Positions 5,572-13,952 of a stretch of DNA of 16,701 nt are shown here, in pieces (position 1 is the first letter of the stretch; every line of letters starts with the position of its first letter). Under the pieces are notes generated by a model. It was given only the letters and a program-made list of their open reading frames with translations. It was not told the DNA's origin and made no database searches. Made by a program: the position numbers and the translations under genes. Location: positions 1 to 16,701 of the forward strand of contig JAZRRE010000029.1 in the NCBI GenBank assembly GCA_045650505.1, read 5' to 3'. The stretch comes from RGIG1681 sp045650505 (GTDB taxonomy: Bacteria; Bacillota; Clostridia; Christensenellales; UBA1242).

Positions 5572-6669
5572 ATGGAACTTGGAGTTGTTGGACTTCCTAA
5601 TGTTGGAAAAAGTACACTTTTTAACGCAATCACTAAAGTGGGAGCAGATGTTGCAAACTATCCATTCTGCACCATTGAGCCAAATGTGGGTATTGTGCCT
5701 GTGCCAGATGAAAGACTTGATGTGCTTGGAAAAATGTATAACACACAAAAAATCACACCTGCTGTTTTAAAGTTTGTTGATATTGCTGGGCTTGTGAAAG
5801 GAGCTTCTCGTGGTGAAGGTCTTGGTAATAAATTTTTAGGCTCAATTCGTGAATGTGATGCAATCGTTCATGTGGTTCGTTGTTTTAGTGATTCAAATAT
5901 CACTCACGTTGATGGCGGGGTTGACCCTGTTCGTGATATTGAAACAATCAATACAGAGCTTGCGCTTGCTGACCTTGACAGCATTAAAACAAAGCTTGAA
6001 AAGGCTGAAAAAATGTTTAAGCAAGGCAACAAAGAATACGGTGCTGAAGTTGCGCTTCTCAAAAAAATGACAGATTTTTTAAATGAAGGCAAACCTGCAA
6101 GACTTGCTCTTGAAACAGAAGATGATATAAAGCTTGCAAAAGGATATTTCCTCTTAACAACAAAACCGGTTATTTATGCTTGCAATATTGCCGAAACCGA
6201 CATCGCAAAAGCAGAAGATGAAATTGAATACGTTCAAAAAGTTAAAGAGTTTGCAAAAACTGAAAACGCCAACGTGCTTGTGATTTGTGCAAAAATTGAA
6301 CAAGAACTTTCTGAACTTGAAGATGAAGAAAAACAAATGTTTTTAGAAGACCTTGGCTTAAAACAAAGTGGACTTGAAAGAATCATTAAAGTTGGTTATG
6401 AAACACTTGGTGAAATTTCATATCTTACTGCTGGTGAAAAAGAAGTTCGTGCTTGGACAATTGTGAAGGGAACAAAAGCACCGGGTGCTGCTGGAAAAAT
6501 TCACACCGACTTTGAAAGAGGTTTCATTAAAGCTGATGTTGTTTCTTATGACAACTTGGTGGCATATGGAAGCTATAATGCAGCTCGTGAAGCTGGAAAA
6601 GTTAGAAGTGAAGGAAAGGAATACGTTGTTCAAGATGGCGATGTTATTCTCTTTAAATTTAATGTCTAA
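5572..6669 (+). CDS. ychF: YchF/OLA1-family ATPase
   Basis: A translation-factor-class (Obg-related) P-loop protein that binds ribosomes and, unusually for the class, prefers ATP. In E. coli it is linked to oxidative stress regulation and start-codon fidelity. The 365-residue length is typical. G1 is GLPNVGKST at 7-15, G3 is DIAGL at 70-74, and the position of the guanine-specifying NKxD carries NIAE (205-208), the form expected for YchF and the reason it accepts ATP. A coiled-coil insertion covers about 122-170 and a TGS domain about 280-363, ending in VQDGDVILFKFNV. ATG has AAGGAG 6 bases upstream. The gene stands alone between its own leader and an AT-rich terminator. ychF is also close to parB and the origin in Bacillus subtilis, in line with the parS sites here. 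Confidence 0.97.
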   Translation: MELGVVGLPNVGKSTLFNAITKVGADVANYPFCTIEPNVGIVPVPDERLDVLGKMYNTQKITPAVLKFVDIAGLVKGASRGEGLGNKFLGSIRECDAIVHVVRCFSDSNITHVDGGVDPVRDIETINTELALADLDSIKTKLEKAEKMFKQGNKEYGAEVALLKKMTDFLNEGKPARLALETEDDIKLAKGYFLLTTKPVIYACNIAETDIAKAEDEIEYVQKVKEFAKTENANVLVICAKIEQELSELEDEEKQMFLEDLGLKQSGLERIIKVGYETLGEISYLTAGEKEVRAWTIVKGTKAPGAAGKIHTDFERGFIKADVVSYDNLVAYGSYNAAREAGKVRSEGKEYVVQDGDVILFKFNV

Positions 6670-6680
6670 ATAATTTATAT

Positions 6681-6728
6681 AAAATGTATAATTTTTCAGA
6701 AATAATGTGAAATTATACATTTTTATTT
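6681..6728 (+). terminator. AT-rich terminator after ychF
   Basis: The arms AAAATGTATAATTT (6681-6694) and AAATTATACATTTT (6710-6723) pair over 14 bases around a 15-base loop, followed by a T-rich tract. There are only a few G:C pairs, so efficiency may be modest. Confidence 0.65.
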
Positions 6729-6807
6729 TAAAATTTAAAATAATTAAAACTATAAATTTTTAAGAATGAAAATTAAAAAAAGCATTTAAATTTTAATTTA
6801 GAATTTA

Positions 6808-6836
6808 TTGAAATATTATTTTTAATATTATATAAT
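6808..6836 (+). promoter_or_regulatory. Promoter of the large CvpA-like gene
   Basis: TTGAAA (6808-6813), a 17-base spacer and TATAAT (6831-6836) make a strong vegetative promoter. A second TGTATAAT lies at 6881-6888 without a good -35. The first would give a leader of about 74 bases containing CACAAG (6855-6860) and CTTGTG (6877-6882) as a possible stem. Confidence 0.65.
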
Positions 6837-6916
6837 AAAAGTGTCTATGAAATGCACAAGAAAATCATTTGTGGAACTTGTGTATAATTATAAAAGATAA
6901 TTTCGTGGAGGCAATT

Positions 6917-9181
6917 ATGAATGTTATTGTTATTTTCACTTCGATAATGCTGGCTCTTATGTTTATTGGCATTGTTCTTGGAATGGTTAGAGGTTGGCAA
7001 AAGTCGTTGGTTCGAACAGGCATTTTGCTTATTGGGCTCATTGTTTCGCTTTTAATCACACCTGCGATAACAGCTAGCTTTATTGCAAAAAATGTTTCTG
7101 GTTCAACCATTACCATTTTTTCACAAACTTTTGATTTTGAAGAAATCCTCACAAGCAGTACTTCTGGTTTTAATATTGCAGAAATTTTTGCAGATGGAAG
7201 TGTTACAAATGAACTCATTATTTCAATTATGAATGTGATTGTGAATGTTGCACTTTTCCTTGTGATATTCTTCATTATAGAATTATTTTCTCTCATTGTT
7301 TATTGGATTGTGCTTATTGTTGTTAAAATCAAAACTCGTCACGATGAAAAAGAAGATGTTGCAAAAGATGGAAAATTCTGGGGACTTCGCATTCTTGCTG
7401 GTTTTATTGGAATGGTTGGTTCGCTCATAATTTGTTTTGCTGTGCTCACTCCGGTTTATGGTGTGATTAACATCTGTGATGAATTTTTAGAAGAACCAAC
7501 AACAGAAGACACTGCAAGTGCGGCTGTTCTTGATAGCACACTTTGCGGAAAGCTTTATTACACTGAAGATAAAAACATTGGAAAGATTGAAAGTTATATT
7601 CAAACTTATGCCGACATTCGTGAAAGTTATGACAAATCGTTTGTTGGAAAGTTTAGCAATTTTATAGGAATGAGCAAGCTTGGCGGAATCGCTTTTGAAA
7701 GACTCACAACCGTTAAAAATGGCGGACTCACTTTAAACTTAACTCAAGAATTTGTTTTGGTTATTAAGGCTTACAATTTATATAAAGATGTGTTTGTTGA
7801 GCAAACATTTGATTTTAAAAACAATGAACACATTGATGAGCTTGTAAATCTTTATGATGAAGCAGTGAAGTCAGAAGTGATTAAAGAGTATGTTGTTGAG
7901 TTTATTCCTAAAATGAGCGACAAGTGGTCAAGTGGCGAAAAGTTTATGGGAATTGAAAATCCAGTTAAAGGTGATTGGAGTGAAGTTGTAAACTCTGCAC
8001 TTGTGGTGTTTAAGGTTGACAACATCAATAGAATTTCAAACAACTTCAAAGCACTTGCTGGCGCGGTTAAAATTGCTAACAATAATGATGTTATTAACAA
8101 GGCGAATGCTGGTGCAAAGCCAGAAGATATTATTTTTGAAAATGACACATTAATTAAAGATGAAATTGTTGTTTTAACTTCAACAGTTGAACTTCGCGAA
8201 AATATTTCAAAAATCTTGAACGAAGCATTTGAAGTGTTATATAAAGAAGTTATTGGTGAAGAAAAAGAGTTTGAAGACAACGCTCTTTCAAACGAACAAA
8301 TTGCTGAACTTAACCAAACAAAAGGTTGGGTAAAAGAAGCAGAAAATATTCAAAATACAATCACTGAAATTTTCAATATTTATGAAATCACTAAAGAAGA
8401 TTCAAGTGAAGATGCAATTATCAATAAACTTGAAAACATTGGTTTATCAATTGATTATGCACGTGAATCACTTTTAATTTCAAAGCCTTATAAAGTGTTT
8501 GTTACCGATTTTGTGAAACACAAAACCAACTTAAAGCAAGAAATTAAAGATGAACTTATTTTAAACATTGAAGAAAAATGGAACACTACAGATGTTAGCT
8601 TCAAAAAGACATTCAAAGCAATTCAAGAGTCAGCGCTTATTGCAAAAGATATGGCTGAAGGAAAAGAAAATGTTTCACTTGACAGTTTGTCAGGAACTCT
8701 TAAAGAAATTGTTGATGATGAAGCAACAAAAGATATGATTGCTGATATTTTGGAAAAAGACCTTGTTAGTGATGTTGCTGGTGAAGGAAATCAAGACACT
8801 GCTGGTGTTATGACTGATATGCTTGAAACATTTGTTACATCTGACAAAGTTAACTCTGAAACCATTGATGATGACATTGTTGCTGGTAACCAAATTTTGG
8901 ATATTGTTGACAGTGTTAAAAATAATGGTGGTGACCTTGGTCTTGGTGAAACTGAAGAAGAAAAGAAAACTGCTGCTGATGAGATTGTTAGCAATCTTAC
9001 AGGTTCTGCCGGAATGATGGAACTTATTAAAAATTCAACAGAAGCAGAAAGTTCTGCAATCACTTCTTTCACAGAAAATGTTAAACCTGAAGACAAAACT
9101 GTTCTTCTTGAAAGCATTAATGGTGCTGAAATTTCAACAGAAGAAAAAGATGCTCTTAAAGCATTGTTTGGAATTGTTTAA
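6917..9181 (+). CDS. Large membrane protein: CvpA-like domain plus long acidic helical C-terminal region
   Basis: A 754-residue protein. Residues 1-185 resemble a CvpA-type domain: helices at about 5-22 and 33-50 with a basic MVRGWQKSLVR loop between them, a long hydrophobic stretch at about 100-137, a basic loop (KIKTRHDEKEDVAKDGK), and a last helix at about 155-182 with GLRILAGFIGMVGSL and a closing TPVYG. The remaining 570 residues are soluble, acidic and mostly helical, with few Cys and no motif I recognise. The positive-inside rule puts the two basic loops in the cytoplasm and therefore the large C-terminal part outside the membrane. The ATG at 6917 has GGAGG five bases upstream; in-frame codons back to 6869 lack such a site. 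It is a single gene between a promoter and a strong terminator. The function is unknown; scaffold or envelope-associated roles are guesses. Confidence 0.75.
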   Translation: MNVIVIFTSIMLALMFIGIVLGMVRGWQKSLVRTGILLIGLIVSLLITPAITASFIAKNVSGSTITIFSQTFDFEEILTSSTSGFNIAEIFADGSVTNELIISIMNVIVNVALFLVIFFIIELFSLIVYWIVLIVVKIKTRHDEKEDVAKDGKFWGLRILAGFIGMVGSLIICFAVLTPVYGVINICDEFLEEPTTEDTASAAVLDSTLCGKLYYTEDKNIGKIESYIQTYADIRESYDKSFVGKFSNFIGMSKLGGIAFERLTTVKNGGLTLNLTQEFVLVIKAYNLYKDVFVEQTFDFKNNEHIDELVNLYDEAVKSEVIKEYVVEFIPKMSDKWSSGEKFMGIENPVKGDWSEVVNSALVVFKVDNINRISNNFKALAGAVKIANNNDVINKANAGAKPEDIIFENDTLIKDEIVVLTSTVELRENISKILNEAFEVLYKEVIGEEKEFEDNALSNEQIAELNQTKGWVKEAENIQNTITEIFNIYEITKEDSSEDAIINKLENIGLSIDYARESLLISKPYKVFVTDFVKHKTNLKQEIKDELILNIEEKWNTTDVSFKKTFKAIQESALIAKDMAEGKENVSLDSLSGTLKEIVDDEATKDMIADILEKDLVSDVAGEGNQDTAGVMTDMLETFVTSDKVNSETIDDDIVAGNQILDIVDSVKNNGGDLGLGETEEEKKTAADEIVSNLTGSAGMMELIKNSTEAESSAITSFTENVKPEDKTVLLESINGAEISTEEKDALKALFGIV

Positions 9182-9224
9182 TCACAAAAAATAAAAAAGA
9201 TTAATAAATATAATAATAGAACTT

Positions 9225-9262
9225 AAAAATACGGAAAAAATAAATATTTCCGTATTTTTTTT
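9225..9262 (+). terminator. Strong intrinsic terminator after the large CvpA-like gene
   Basis: The arms AAAAATACGGAAA (9225-9237) and TTTCCGTATTTTT (9247-9259) pair perfectly over 13 bases around a nine-base loop. The T run reaches 9262. Confidence 0.9.
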
Positions 9263-9327
9263 AGTTAAAAAAACTATACAAAAAATGAAAGTTTTGATAT
9301 ATTTATATATAGGAGGAGTATTTTTTT

Positions 9328-10257
9328 ATGAAGAAACAAAAAGAAATCAAAAAAATACCTGCTATTATTAACTGCGACCCTGGAATTGATGATGCAATCG
9401 CAATTATTATGGCTATTAAATCAGATTTAATTGATGTTAAACTTATCACCACTGACCTTGGAAACGTGTCAACAACACAGTCAGCTCAAAACACCCTTAA
9501 TGTGCTTGAACTTATTGGAGCTGATGATATTCCTGTTGCTTGTGGAGAAGGCAAGTGTTTAGAAATAGAACGCCCAAGAGTTGCTGTTCACGGAAAAACC
9601 GGACTTGGAAGTTATGTGTTTCCTAAAAACTCAAGAAAACTTGTTAAAGGCGATGCTGTTGATATTATGTATCAAACAATTATGGCAGAGGAAGAAAAAA
9701 CAACTCTTATTTGTTTGAGTCCTGCAACAAACATTGCAAAAATGCTTTTGAAGTATCCTGATGCAAAAGATAAAATTGAACGTATTGTGTTTATGGTTGG
9801 TTCAATTGAACAACTTAAACGTGGAGCACTTCCTTATGCAGAGTTTAATGTTGCTGGTGACCCTGAAGCAAGCAAAGCTGTTTTAAAGAGCAAAGTTAGA
9901 CTTGACATTGTGCCTATGGAAATGGGTCACACTGCTTACCTTGATTGGCAAGATGTTTTCAAAACCAAAAATATGAACTTTGTTGGTTCGGTTTTAGAAA
10001 ACTTATATCGTGAATATAAAGATAGACACGTAAAAAATGGAATTGCAACACACGATAGCTGTGCAATTGCTTACATCACAAACCCTGAAATTTTCAAGAT
10101 TGAACCTGTTAAGGTTGATATCAAATATTATGACAAGCTTGGAACGGGTGTGTTTGTTATGAATTTTGACAAAACTCCAAACGCATTAACTTGCACAGAG
10201 ATTGATGTTAAAAAATTCAAAAAGCTTTATTTTAAAATGCTTAAAAAATGTAAATAA
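9328..10257 (+). CDS. Inosine-uridine preferring nucleoside hydrolase family protein
   Basis: A 309-residue member of the nucleoside N-ribohydrolase family, which cleaves nucleosides to ribose and free base with a Ca2+ ion in the active site (nucleoside salvage, cytoplasmic). The calcium and ribose binding motif reads INCDPGIDDA (about 14-23), with Asp17, Asp21 and Asp22 in place. The first Asp of the usual DxDPG is Asn here. EFNVAGDPEA (172-181) and the C-terminal THDSCAIA (His242, Asp243) are also present. The VHGKTGLG segment matches the family's HGxxGLG loop. The region VPMEMGHTA differs from the usual LDVTH, so the exact substrate cannot be given. GGAGG precedes the ATG by about 11 bases. 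The DAC-like gene follows after 56 bases on the same strand with no terminator, so the two may be co-transcribed. Confidence 0.9.
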   Translation: MKKQKEIKKIPAIINCDPGIDDAIAIIMAIKSDLIDVKLITTDLGNVSTTQSAQNTLNVLELIGADDIPVACGEGKCLEIERPRVAVHGKTGLGSYVFPKNSRKLVKGDAVDIMYQTIMAEEEKTTLICLSPATNIAKMLLKYPDAKDKIERIVFMVGSIEQLKRGALPYAEFNVAGDPEASKAVLKSKVRLDIVPMEMGHTAYLDWQDVFKTKNMNFVGSVLENLYREYKDRHVKNGIATHDSCAIAYITNPEIFKIEPVKVDIKYYDKLGTGVFVMNFDKTPNALTCTEIDVKKFKKLYFKMLKKCK

Positions 10258-10313
10258 AATAAAGAAAAATTTTACTAGAGAAATATACTAAAATACAAAA
10301 AGTGAGAAATAAT

Positions 10314-11654
10314 ATGAATAAAAGTCGTTTTTTAGATTTCGTTGACAACTATATTTTAAAGATGTTCACCGGTTCTGAAATTATTGGTGAAGAAGAATCT
10401 TCTCCTCGTGATAACTGTGTTGCACAAGGTGATGCCGGCTCTATCAAAATCAAATTTGCAAGAAGTGACACCTATAGAATTATTGTTAAACGTGCTCAAC
10501 CATTTAAAAATTTTGAAATTCACCTTGTTAAATCTATCATTGAAGAAATGGGCAAGGTTATAAGCATTAAAACAAGAGAAGATTATATCAAAGGCCTTGA
10601 AAACTTGATTATTGAAAAGGCAATTTGTAAATCGCTTACAAACACAACTTCAAACACTTTGGGGCTTCTCTTAAATATGCTTGCATATTGGGGGCAAAGA
10701 ACTTATGAGGGCAAGCATATGTCTCTCGGTTTTGTGGTTACTAAAAAGAAAATGGGTGCGAAAACAAACCCAACTCTTCACATTTCGAAATTTTTGAAAA
10801 AAGACTTCTCTGTGCTTCTCACTGATGGAGAAAGTTCATTTATGGAAATTTCTGGTGATGGTTATATTTCTGATTATGTTTATTATTCAAAGATTGTTGA
10901 TGACAGACTTTATGCACCTTATAAACACTTAAAACTTGCAACCCTTTCATCTGGCTCAAAAGTGGGTGTGTGTTTAACCGAAGAAGGTGATATCCTGATT
11001 TTTAAAGAAAAGAGTTTGCTTTTTGCAAAGCGTGCTGGTGCTTGGGTTTGTTATTCTCACGAAGAAATTGTGGGCAAGCTTTCAGAACACGCGGGAGAGT
11101 ATGAAGATGTGCGTTCTGCAATTTATCTTTCAGCACTCGACACAAGCTTCAACCGAACCGGTGGTTGCATTGTGCACGTTAACAGTAGTGAATCAAAAAA
11201 TGTTTTGAAGCATATTGATGAATCTGATGTGCATCAAAAAGAGGCTTATGACTTCATTCAACAATATAAAATTGACCAAAGCTTCTTTGCTAATCTTGAG
11301 GAAAACTCAAGAGAAATTCCTGCGTTTGAAAAGTTTTTAACAGAAGACAAAAACTCAAAAACAGCAACACTCATTAAACTGATTGCGGGAAGAAAATTCC
11401 AAGACCTTGACCGAAAGTTTAGGCAAGAACTTCTTGCGATTGATGGTGCAACCGTTATTGATTATGATGGAACTGTGCTTGCAGTTGGTGCGATTATTAA
11501 GATTGAAGCGGGTTCTTCTGGTGGTGGAAGACTTGCTGCTGCAAAAACACTTTCAAACTATGGCATTTCAATCAAAATTTCAAACGATGGCTCAATGCAG
11601 GGCTTTAAGATGGATAAAAACAAACTTCGTGTTAGAACTTTGTTTGTTTTATAA
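10314..11654 (+). CDS. Protein with a C-terminal diadenylate-cyclase-like (DisA_N/DAC) domain, altered active site
   Basis: A 446-residue soluble protein. The C-terminal part (about 262-446) follows the plan of DAC domains that make c-di-AMP: a helix and strand resembling their start (RSAIYLSAL...TGGCIVHVN), then IDGATVI (376-382) matching the catalytic DGA motif, then GGGRLAAAKTLS (403-414) at the place of the GTRHRAAVGISE motif, and a final strand region ending near GSMQGFKMDK. Aligned on the Ala pair, the RHR triplet becomes Arg-Leu-Ala, so phosphate contacts are lost and synthesis of c-di-AMP is doubtful. About 45 extra residues separate the first part from DGA. The N-terminal 260 residues are not recognised. 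The ATG at 10314 is preferred over the in-frame GTG at 10302, which overlaps a weak GTGAG site 7 bases upstream. It could be a nucleotide sensor rather than an enzyme; this is inference. Confidence 0.65.
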   Translation: MNKSRFLDFVDNYILKMFTGSEIIGEEESSPRDNCVAQGDAGSIKIKFARSDTYRIIVKRAQPFKNFEIHLVKSIIEEMGKVISIKTREDYIKGLENLIIEKAICKSLTNTTSNTLGLLLNMLAYWGQRTYEGKHMSLGFVVTKKKMGAKTNPTLHISKFLKKDFSVLLTDGESSFMEISGDGYISDYVYYSKIVDDRLYAPYKHLKLATLSSGSKVGVCLTEEGDILIFKEKSLLFAKRAGAWVCYSHEEIVGKLSEHAGEYEDVRSAIYLSALDTSFNRTGGCIVHVNSSESKNVLKHIDESDVHQKEAYDFIQQYKIDQSFFANLEENSREIPAFEKFLTEDKNSKTATLIKLIAGRKFQDLDRKFRQELLAIDGATVIDYDGTVLAVGAIIKIEAGSSGGGRLAAAKTLSNYGISIKISNDGSMQGFKMDKNKLRVRTLFVL

Positions 11655-11707
11655 AAAACGCAAAAATAAAGATAAAACAACAATAAAATAATAAAAAAAT
11701 AATAAAT

Positions 11708-11739
11708 AACCCAGCAAAATATAAAAAAGGCTGGGTTTT
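11708..11739 (+). terminator. Hairpin between the DAC-like gene and gpmI: terminator or gpmI leader element
   Basis: The arms AACCCAGC (11708-11715) and GCTGGGTT (11730-11737) pair over eight bases around a 14-base A-rich loop, followed by only four T in all. The gpmI ribosome binding site begins two to three bases later, leaving no room for a promoter after the hairpin. Confidence 0.6.
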
Positions 11740-11752
11740 AAAAGGAGATTAT

Positions 11753-13261
11753 ATGGTTACATTATGTATTTTAGATGGCTTTGGGCTTAAAAACGAAACC
11801 GAAGGAAATTCAATTAAACTTGCAGGAACTCCAAACCTTGATGAGCTTATGAAGAATTATCCATCGACCAGCATTTTGGCATCAGGCAACGCTGTTGGGC
11901 TTCCAGAAGGTCAAATGGGCAACAGTGAAGTTGGACACCTTACAATCGGTGCGGGAAGGGTTATTGAACAAGACCTTCTTCACATTGACAATGAAATTGC
12001 AAATGGCAACTTTGCTAAAAATGAATCAGTTATTCGTGCAATGAAACACGCTGAAGAAAATGGAACAAACCTTCACTTGATGGGGCTTTGCTCTGATGGT
12101 GGAATCCATTCAAAACTTTCACATATGTTTGCACTTTTAGATGTTGCAAAAAATTATAACATTAAAAACATTTACATTCACGTGATTACCGACGGCCGTG
12201 ACACAGGCGTTAACGCTGGTGAAGGCTTTATGGATGATATCGCTGAAAAAACAAAAGGCACAAATGCAAAAATTGCAACCATTTGTGGTCGTGTTTACTT
12301 TATGGATAGAGAAAAGAGATACGACAGAGTTGAAAAGGCTTATAACCTTATTGTGAATGGTGTTGGCGAAGAGTTTGATGATTATAAATCAGCAATCAAG
12401 GCAAGTTATGCTGCTGGAATCACTGATGAATTTGTTGAACCAAAACTCATTGAAAAAGAAGGCACTATTAAAGATGGTGACAGTGTGATTTTCTTCAACT
12501 ATAGAAGTGACAGAGCAAGAGAAATGACTTATGCTTTGACAGATAATAATTTTGCTGAATTTGAAACTGTTAAGTTTGAAAATTTATACTTCACACCAAT
12601 GCAAGAGTATGCAAAAGACCTTGCTCACTTAAACACAATTTATCCACCAAAAGTGGTTGAAGATAACCTTTCATGGGTTGTGTCTAACGCAGGTTTAAAA
12701 CAATATCACATTTCAGAAACAACAAAGTATGCACACGTGACATTCTTCTTCTCTGGAACAATTGAAAAACAATATGAAGGTGAAGAAAGAAAACTTATTG
12801 ATAGTTATAACGATAAGAACTTTGCAAACCACCCAAAAATGCGTGCTGAAGAAATCACTGAAGCACTTGTGGAAGCAATTAACAGCAAGAAATATGACTT
12901 CCTTTTAGTTAACTTCTCAAACCCTGATATGATTGGTCACACAGGTGATGTTGAAGCAGCAATTGAAGCAATTAAATGCTGTGATGAGTGTGCTAAAAAA
13001 GTTGCTGATGCAACACTTGCAAATGGTGGAGAATGCATCATTATTGCCGACCACGGAAACGCAGAAGAAATGGTTGATGAAAAAGGTGAGCCAATGACCG
13101 CTCACACAACCAACCCTGTTCCATTCATTTTGGTTAGTGAAAAGAACAAAAATGTTAAACTTAAAAACGATGGAAGCCTTGCAAATGTGGCTCCAACCGT
13201 CATCGAACTTATGGGTCTTGAAAAACCAGCAGAAATGCTTGACTCAATGATTGTTAGATAA
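11753..13261 (+). CDS. gpmI: 2,3-bisphosphoglycerate-independent phosphoglycerate mutase
   Basis: A cytoplasmic glycolytic enzyme interconverting 3- and 2-phosphoglycerate through a phosphoserine intermediate with two Mn2+ ions. At 502 residues it is close to the usual 505-515; the N-terminus is a little short, starting directly at the strand MVTLCILDGFG with metal ligand Asp8. The nucleophile Ser58 lies in GQMGNSEVGH. Other family blocks are CSDGGIHS (113-120), ITDGRDTG (about 145-152), a GRxxxMDRxxRxxR segment, NYRSDRARE, KYAHVTFFFSG, NPDMIGHTGD and ADHGNAEEM, so both metal sites look complete. AAAGGAG stands five bases before ATG. A hairpin lies immediately ahead and a bidirectional terminator follows. 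Confidence 0.97.
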   Translation: MVTLCILDGFGLKNETEGNSIKLAGTPNLDELMKNYPSTSILASGNAVGLPEGQMGNSEVGHLTIGAGRVIEQDLLHIDNEIANGNFAKNESVIRAMKHAEENGTNLHLMGLCSDGGIHSKLSHMFALLDVAKNYNIKNIYIHVITDGRDTGVNAGEGFMDDIAEKTKGTNAKIATICGRVYFMDREKRYDRVEKAYNLIVNGVGEEFDDYKSAIKASYAAGITDEFVEPKLIEKEGTIKDGDSVIFFNYRSDRAREMTYALTDNNFAEFETVKFENLYFTPMQEYAKDLAHLNTIYPPKVVEDNLSWVVSNAGLKQYHISETTKYAHVTFFFSGTIEKQYEGEERKLIDSYNDKNFANHPKMRAEEITEALVEAINSKKYDFLLVNFSNPDMIGHTGDVEAAIEAIKCCDECAKKVADATLANGGECIIIADHGNAEEMVDEKGEPMTAHTTNPVPFILVSEKNKNVKLKNDGSLANVAPTVIELMGLEKPAEMLDSMIVR

Positions 13262-13271
13262 AAAGCAAAAC

Positions 13272-13300
13272 AAAAACACCTGAATTTCAGGTGTTTTTTT
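13272..13300. terminator. Bidirectional terminator between gpmI and the HAD-like gene
   Basis: AAAAACACCTGA (13272-13283) pairs with TCAGGTGTTTTT (13287-13298) around a three-base loop. There is a seven-T run on the plus strand and an equivalent tract on the minus strand. It serves both convergent genes. Confidence 0.92.
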
Positions 13301-13305
13301 GTGCA

Positions 13306-13896
13306 TTATTCTTCGCCTTTTTGTGAAGGTTTTTCAGGAATTTTTGGTTCGATTCCATTTTGAATCAAAACGCTGTTTGCATCTTTTAAAGTTAAGCCTA
13401 TTCTTGGGTTTACTTTTTTGTACTGCGAACTTGGAATATATTTTGAAATTTCAGCCTTTGGTTGGTCTAAAACCACATAGTTTTTAAAGTCTGGATTATC
13501 TTTGAAGTATTTAAGCATTTTCACATAAAGTGGAGCCTTGTGAAACTCAAGTGGTGTTGTGCCTTGTTCTTCAAGAAAATCAACAATCTTTTCTCCTCTT
13601 GGGCCAGCAACAAACTTTGTGAAGAAAATTGGTTTGTCATATCTCAAGCCGTTATATTTTAAATATTCAAGGCAAGCACCTGGGTTTTCACGCTTTCCTG
13701 ATGTGATAACAAGCACGGTATCAAACTTTTCTTCTAATGATTCAAGCAAATAATTAAGGGTTTCCATACAATACTTATCTGTTCTAACATATCCAAAACG
13801 GAAGCCGATTTTTCCGTAATATTTCTTTAAATAATCGGTGCCCATAAGGGTGTGGTCGATTCCGCTAAACACATAAAATTTTTCTTTTTCGGTCAT
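13306..13896 (-). CDS. HAD-superfamily-like protein lacking the nucleophilic Asp
   Basis: A 196-residue protein laid out like a small HAD-fold phosphatase. Motif I reads FSGIDHTL (10-17): the pattern hhDxDxT has Gly12 where the nucleophilic Asp belongs, while the second Asp (Asp14) and Thr16 are kept. Motif II is VLVITSGKRE (61-70), a candidate motif III Lys is in GPRGEKIVDFLEE (Lys103), and motif IV is NYVVLDQ with Asp-Gln instead of Asp-Asp (144-145). The GxxGEKIxxFL and VVLD spacing recalls the HAD domains linked to RNA-repair proteins (my recollection, not searched). Catalysis by the usual route should be impossible, so a binding role is likely. AGGAGA lies eight bases before the ATG. It has a consensus promoter and is monocistronic. 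The C-terminal tail (about 183-196) is Lys/Pro/Glu-rich. Confidence 0.68.
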   Translation of the reverse strand: MTEKEKFYVFSGIDHTLMGTDYLKKYYGKIGFRFGYVRTDKYCMETLNYLLESLEEKFDTVLVITSGKRENPGACLEYLKYNGLRYDKPIFFTKFVAGPRGEKIVDFLEEQGTTPLEFHKAPLYVKMLKYFKDNPDFKNYVVLDQPKAEISKYIPSSQYKKVNPRIGLTLKDANSVLIQNGIEPKIPEKPSQKGEE

Positions 13897-13923
13897 AAAT
13901 ACTATCTCCTAAATAACATAAAG

Positions 13924-13952
13924 ATTATAGAGAATTGTGTTTGCTTTGTCAA
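13924..13952 (-). promoter_or_regulatory. Perfect-consensus SigA promoter of the HAD-like gene
   Basis: On the minus strand TTGACA (13947-13952) is followed after exactly 17 bases by TATAAT (13924-13929). A 13-base palindrome, TTGTCAATGACAA (13946-13958), covers the -35 box and could be an operator. Confidence 0.85.

Noticed and set aside
7852..8280. 142-residue minus-strand frame opposite the large CvpA-like gene
   Set aside because: It has no start signals and mirrors the acidic helical coding sequence.
12177..12185. TTCACGTGA core of parS inside gpmI
   Set aside because: The flanks do not match (about 9 of 16 overall) and it lies in conserved coding sequence.
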